From the NCBI GenBank assembly GCA_964607865.1, contig CAZSLZ010000166.1:1-5405 (forward strand): 5,405 nucleotides of DNA. Reading direction: 5' to 3'. Source of the stretch: CAZSLZ01 sp964607865. Lineage in GTDB: Bacteria > Vulcanimicrobiota > JAJTBE01 > CAZSLZ01. The position numbers and the translations under genes are program-made. The notes under the pieces are model-generated. The model had not been told where the DNA came from. It worked only from the letters and a program-made list of their open reading frames with translations, and ran no database searches. The number at the start of each line of letters is the position of its first letter. Position 1 is the first letter of the stretch. This document shows positions 5,289 through 5,405 of this stretch, in pieces.

Positions 5289-5405
5289 TATACTGATTCC
5301 CAAAAAACTTCAACGATTGTTGAAAAAAACAAAATCTACACAAGTGCCGTCATCAAGAGCATCCGCAGGATGCGTAGCGATCTCTGCACCACCCCAATTA
5401 AGAAT
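5289..5405 (-). repeat. Right, inverted copy of the three-hairpin repeat (runs off the window)
   Basis: Read on the minus strand this is the same element as at 38-157. The inner edge begins at TATACT (5289-5294), matching AGTATA of the left copy. The inner hairpin is TTCAAC (5309-5314) with GTTGAA (5319-5324). The middle one is GCATCC (5359-5364) with GGATGC (5368-5373). The outer one starts as CCCCAATT (5392-5399), AAG loop and AAT, and is cut by the window end. The stretch between the outer and middle hairpins differs from the left copy in sequence and length. No protein is encoded. Confidence 0.8.
5302..5324 (-). terminator. Terminator-like hairpin inside the right repeat, minus strand
   Basis: On the minus strand a 6-bp stem (TTCAAC / GTTGAA, loop AATC) is followed by G and then TTTTTT, the intrinsic-terminator shape, stopping transcription that enters leftwards into the window. 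On the plus strand the stem is followed by an A tract, so it would not terminate the upstream + strand genes by this mechanism. Confidence 0.4.

Overview
The window carries three complete protein genes and one broken gene, all on the + strand. The sequence is moderately AT-rich with AT-rich intergenic stretches. A related, three-hairpin repeat element lies at each end, the two copies facing each other. Two of the proteins have N-terminal secretion signals (one probably a lipoprotein), and the P5C dehydrogenase is of the stand-alone RocA/PruA type rather than part of a PutA fusion. This fits a bacterial chromosome, plausibly a Gram-negative and possibly uncultured lineage. No rRNA or other marker allows a firm placement, so any taxon name would be a guess.

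Layout. Bases 1-37 hold nothing recognisable. Bases 38-157 are the left repeat copy. Bases 158-592 are a non-coding leader with a tandem 8-base repeat and a small palindrome, but no convincing promoter. Bases 644-2212 encode L-glutamate gamma-semialdehyde (1-pyrroline-5-carboxylate) dehydrogenase, closed by a strong intrinsic terminator at 2242-2275. A second unit follows an AT-rich promoter-like region at about 2385-2424. It contains a secreted protein of unrecognised family (2502-3551) and a serine beta-lactamase-like hydrolase (3526-4680) whose start overlaps the end of the preceding gene. A hairpin at 4739-4761 may end this unit. Bases 4842-5255 are the C-terminal third of a second, paralogous hydrolase that has lost its catalytic half. 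Bases 5289-5405 are the right repeat copy, which runs off the window.

Function. The dehydrogenase catalyses the second step of proline degradation, giving glutamate and NADH; no proline dehydrogenase is present here. It looks like an independent transcription unit. The overlapping pair probably makes two exported proteins that act in the periplasm or on the envelope, but neither substrate can be read from sequence. The hydrolase remnant suggests that this locus once held a tandem pair of hydrolases.

The most noteworthy signals are the facing pair of structured repeat elements, the coupled gene pair joining an unknown secreted protein to a serine hydrolase, the internal duplication in that unknown protein, and the truncated paralog. 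I see no clear evidence of a complete new defence or mobile system.
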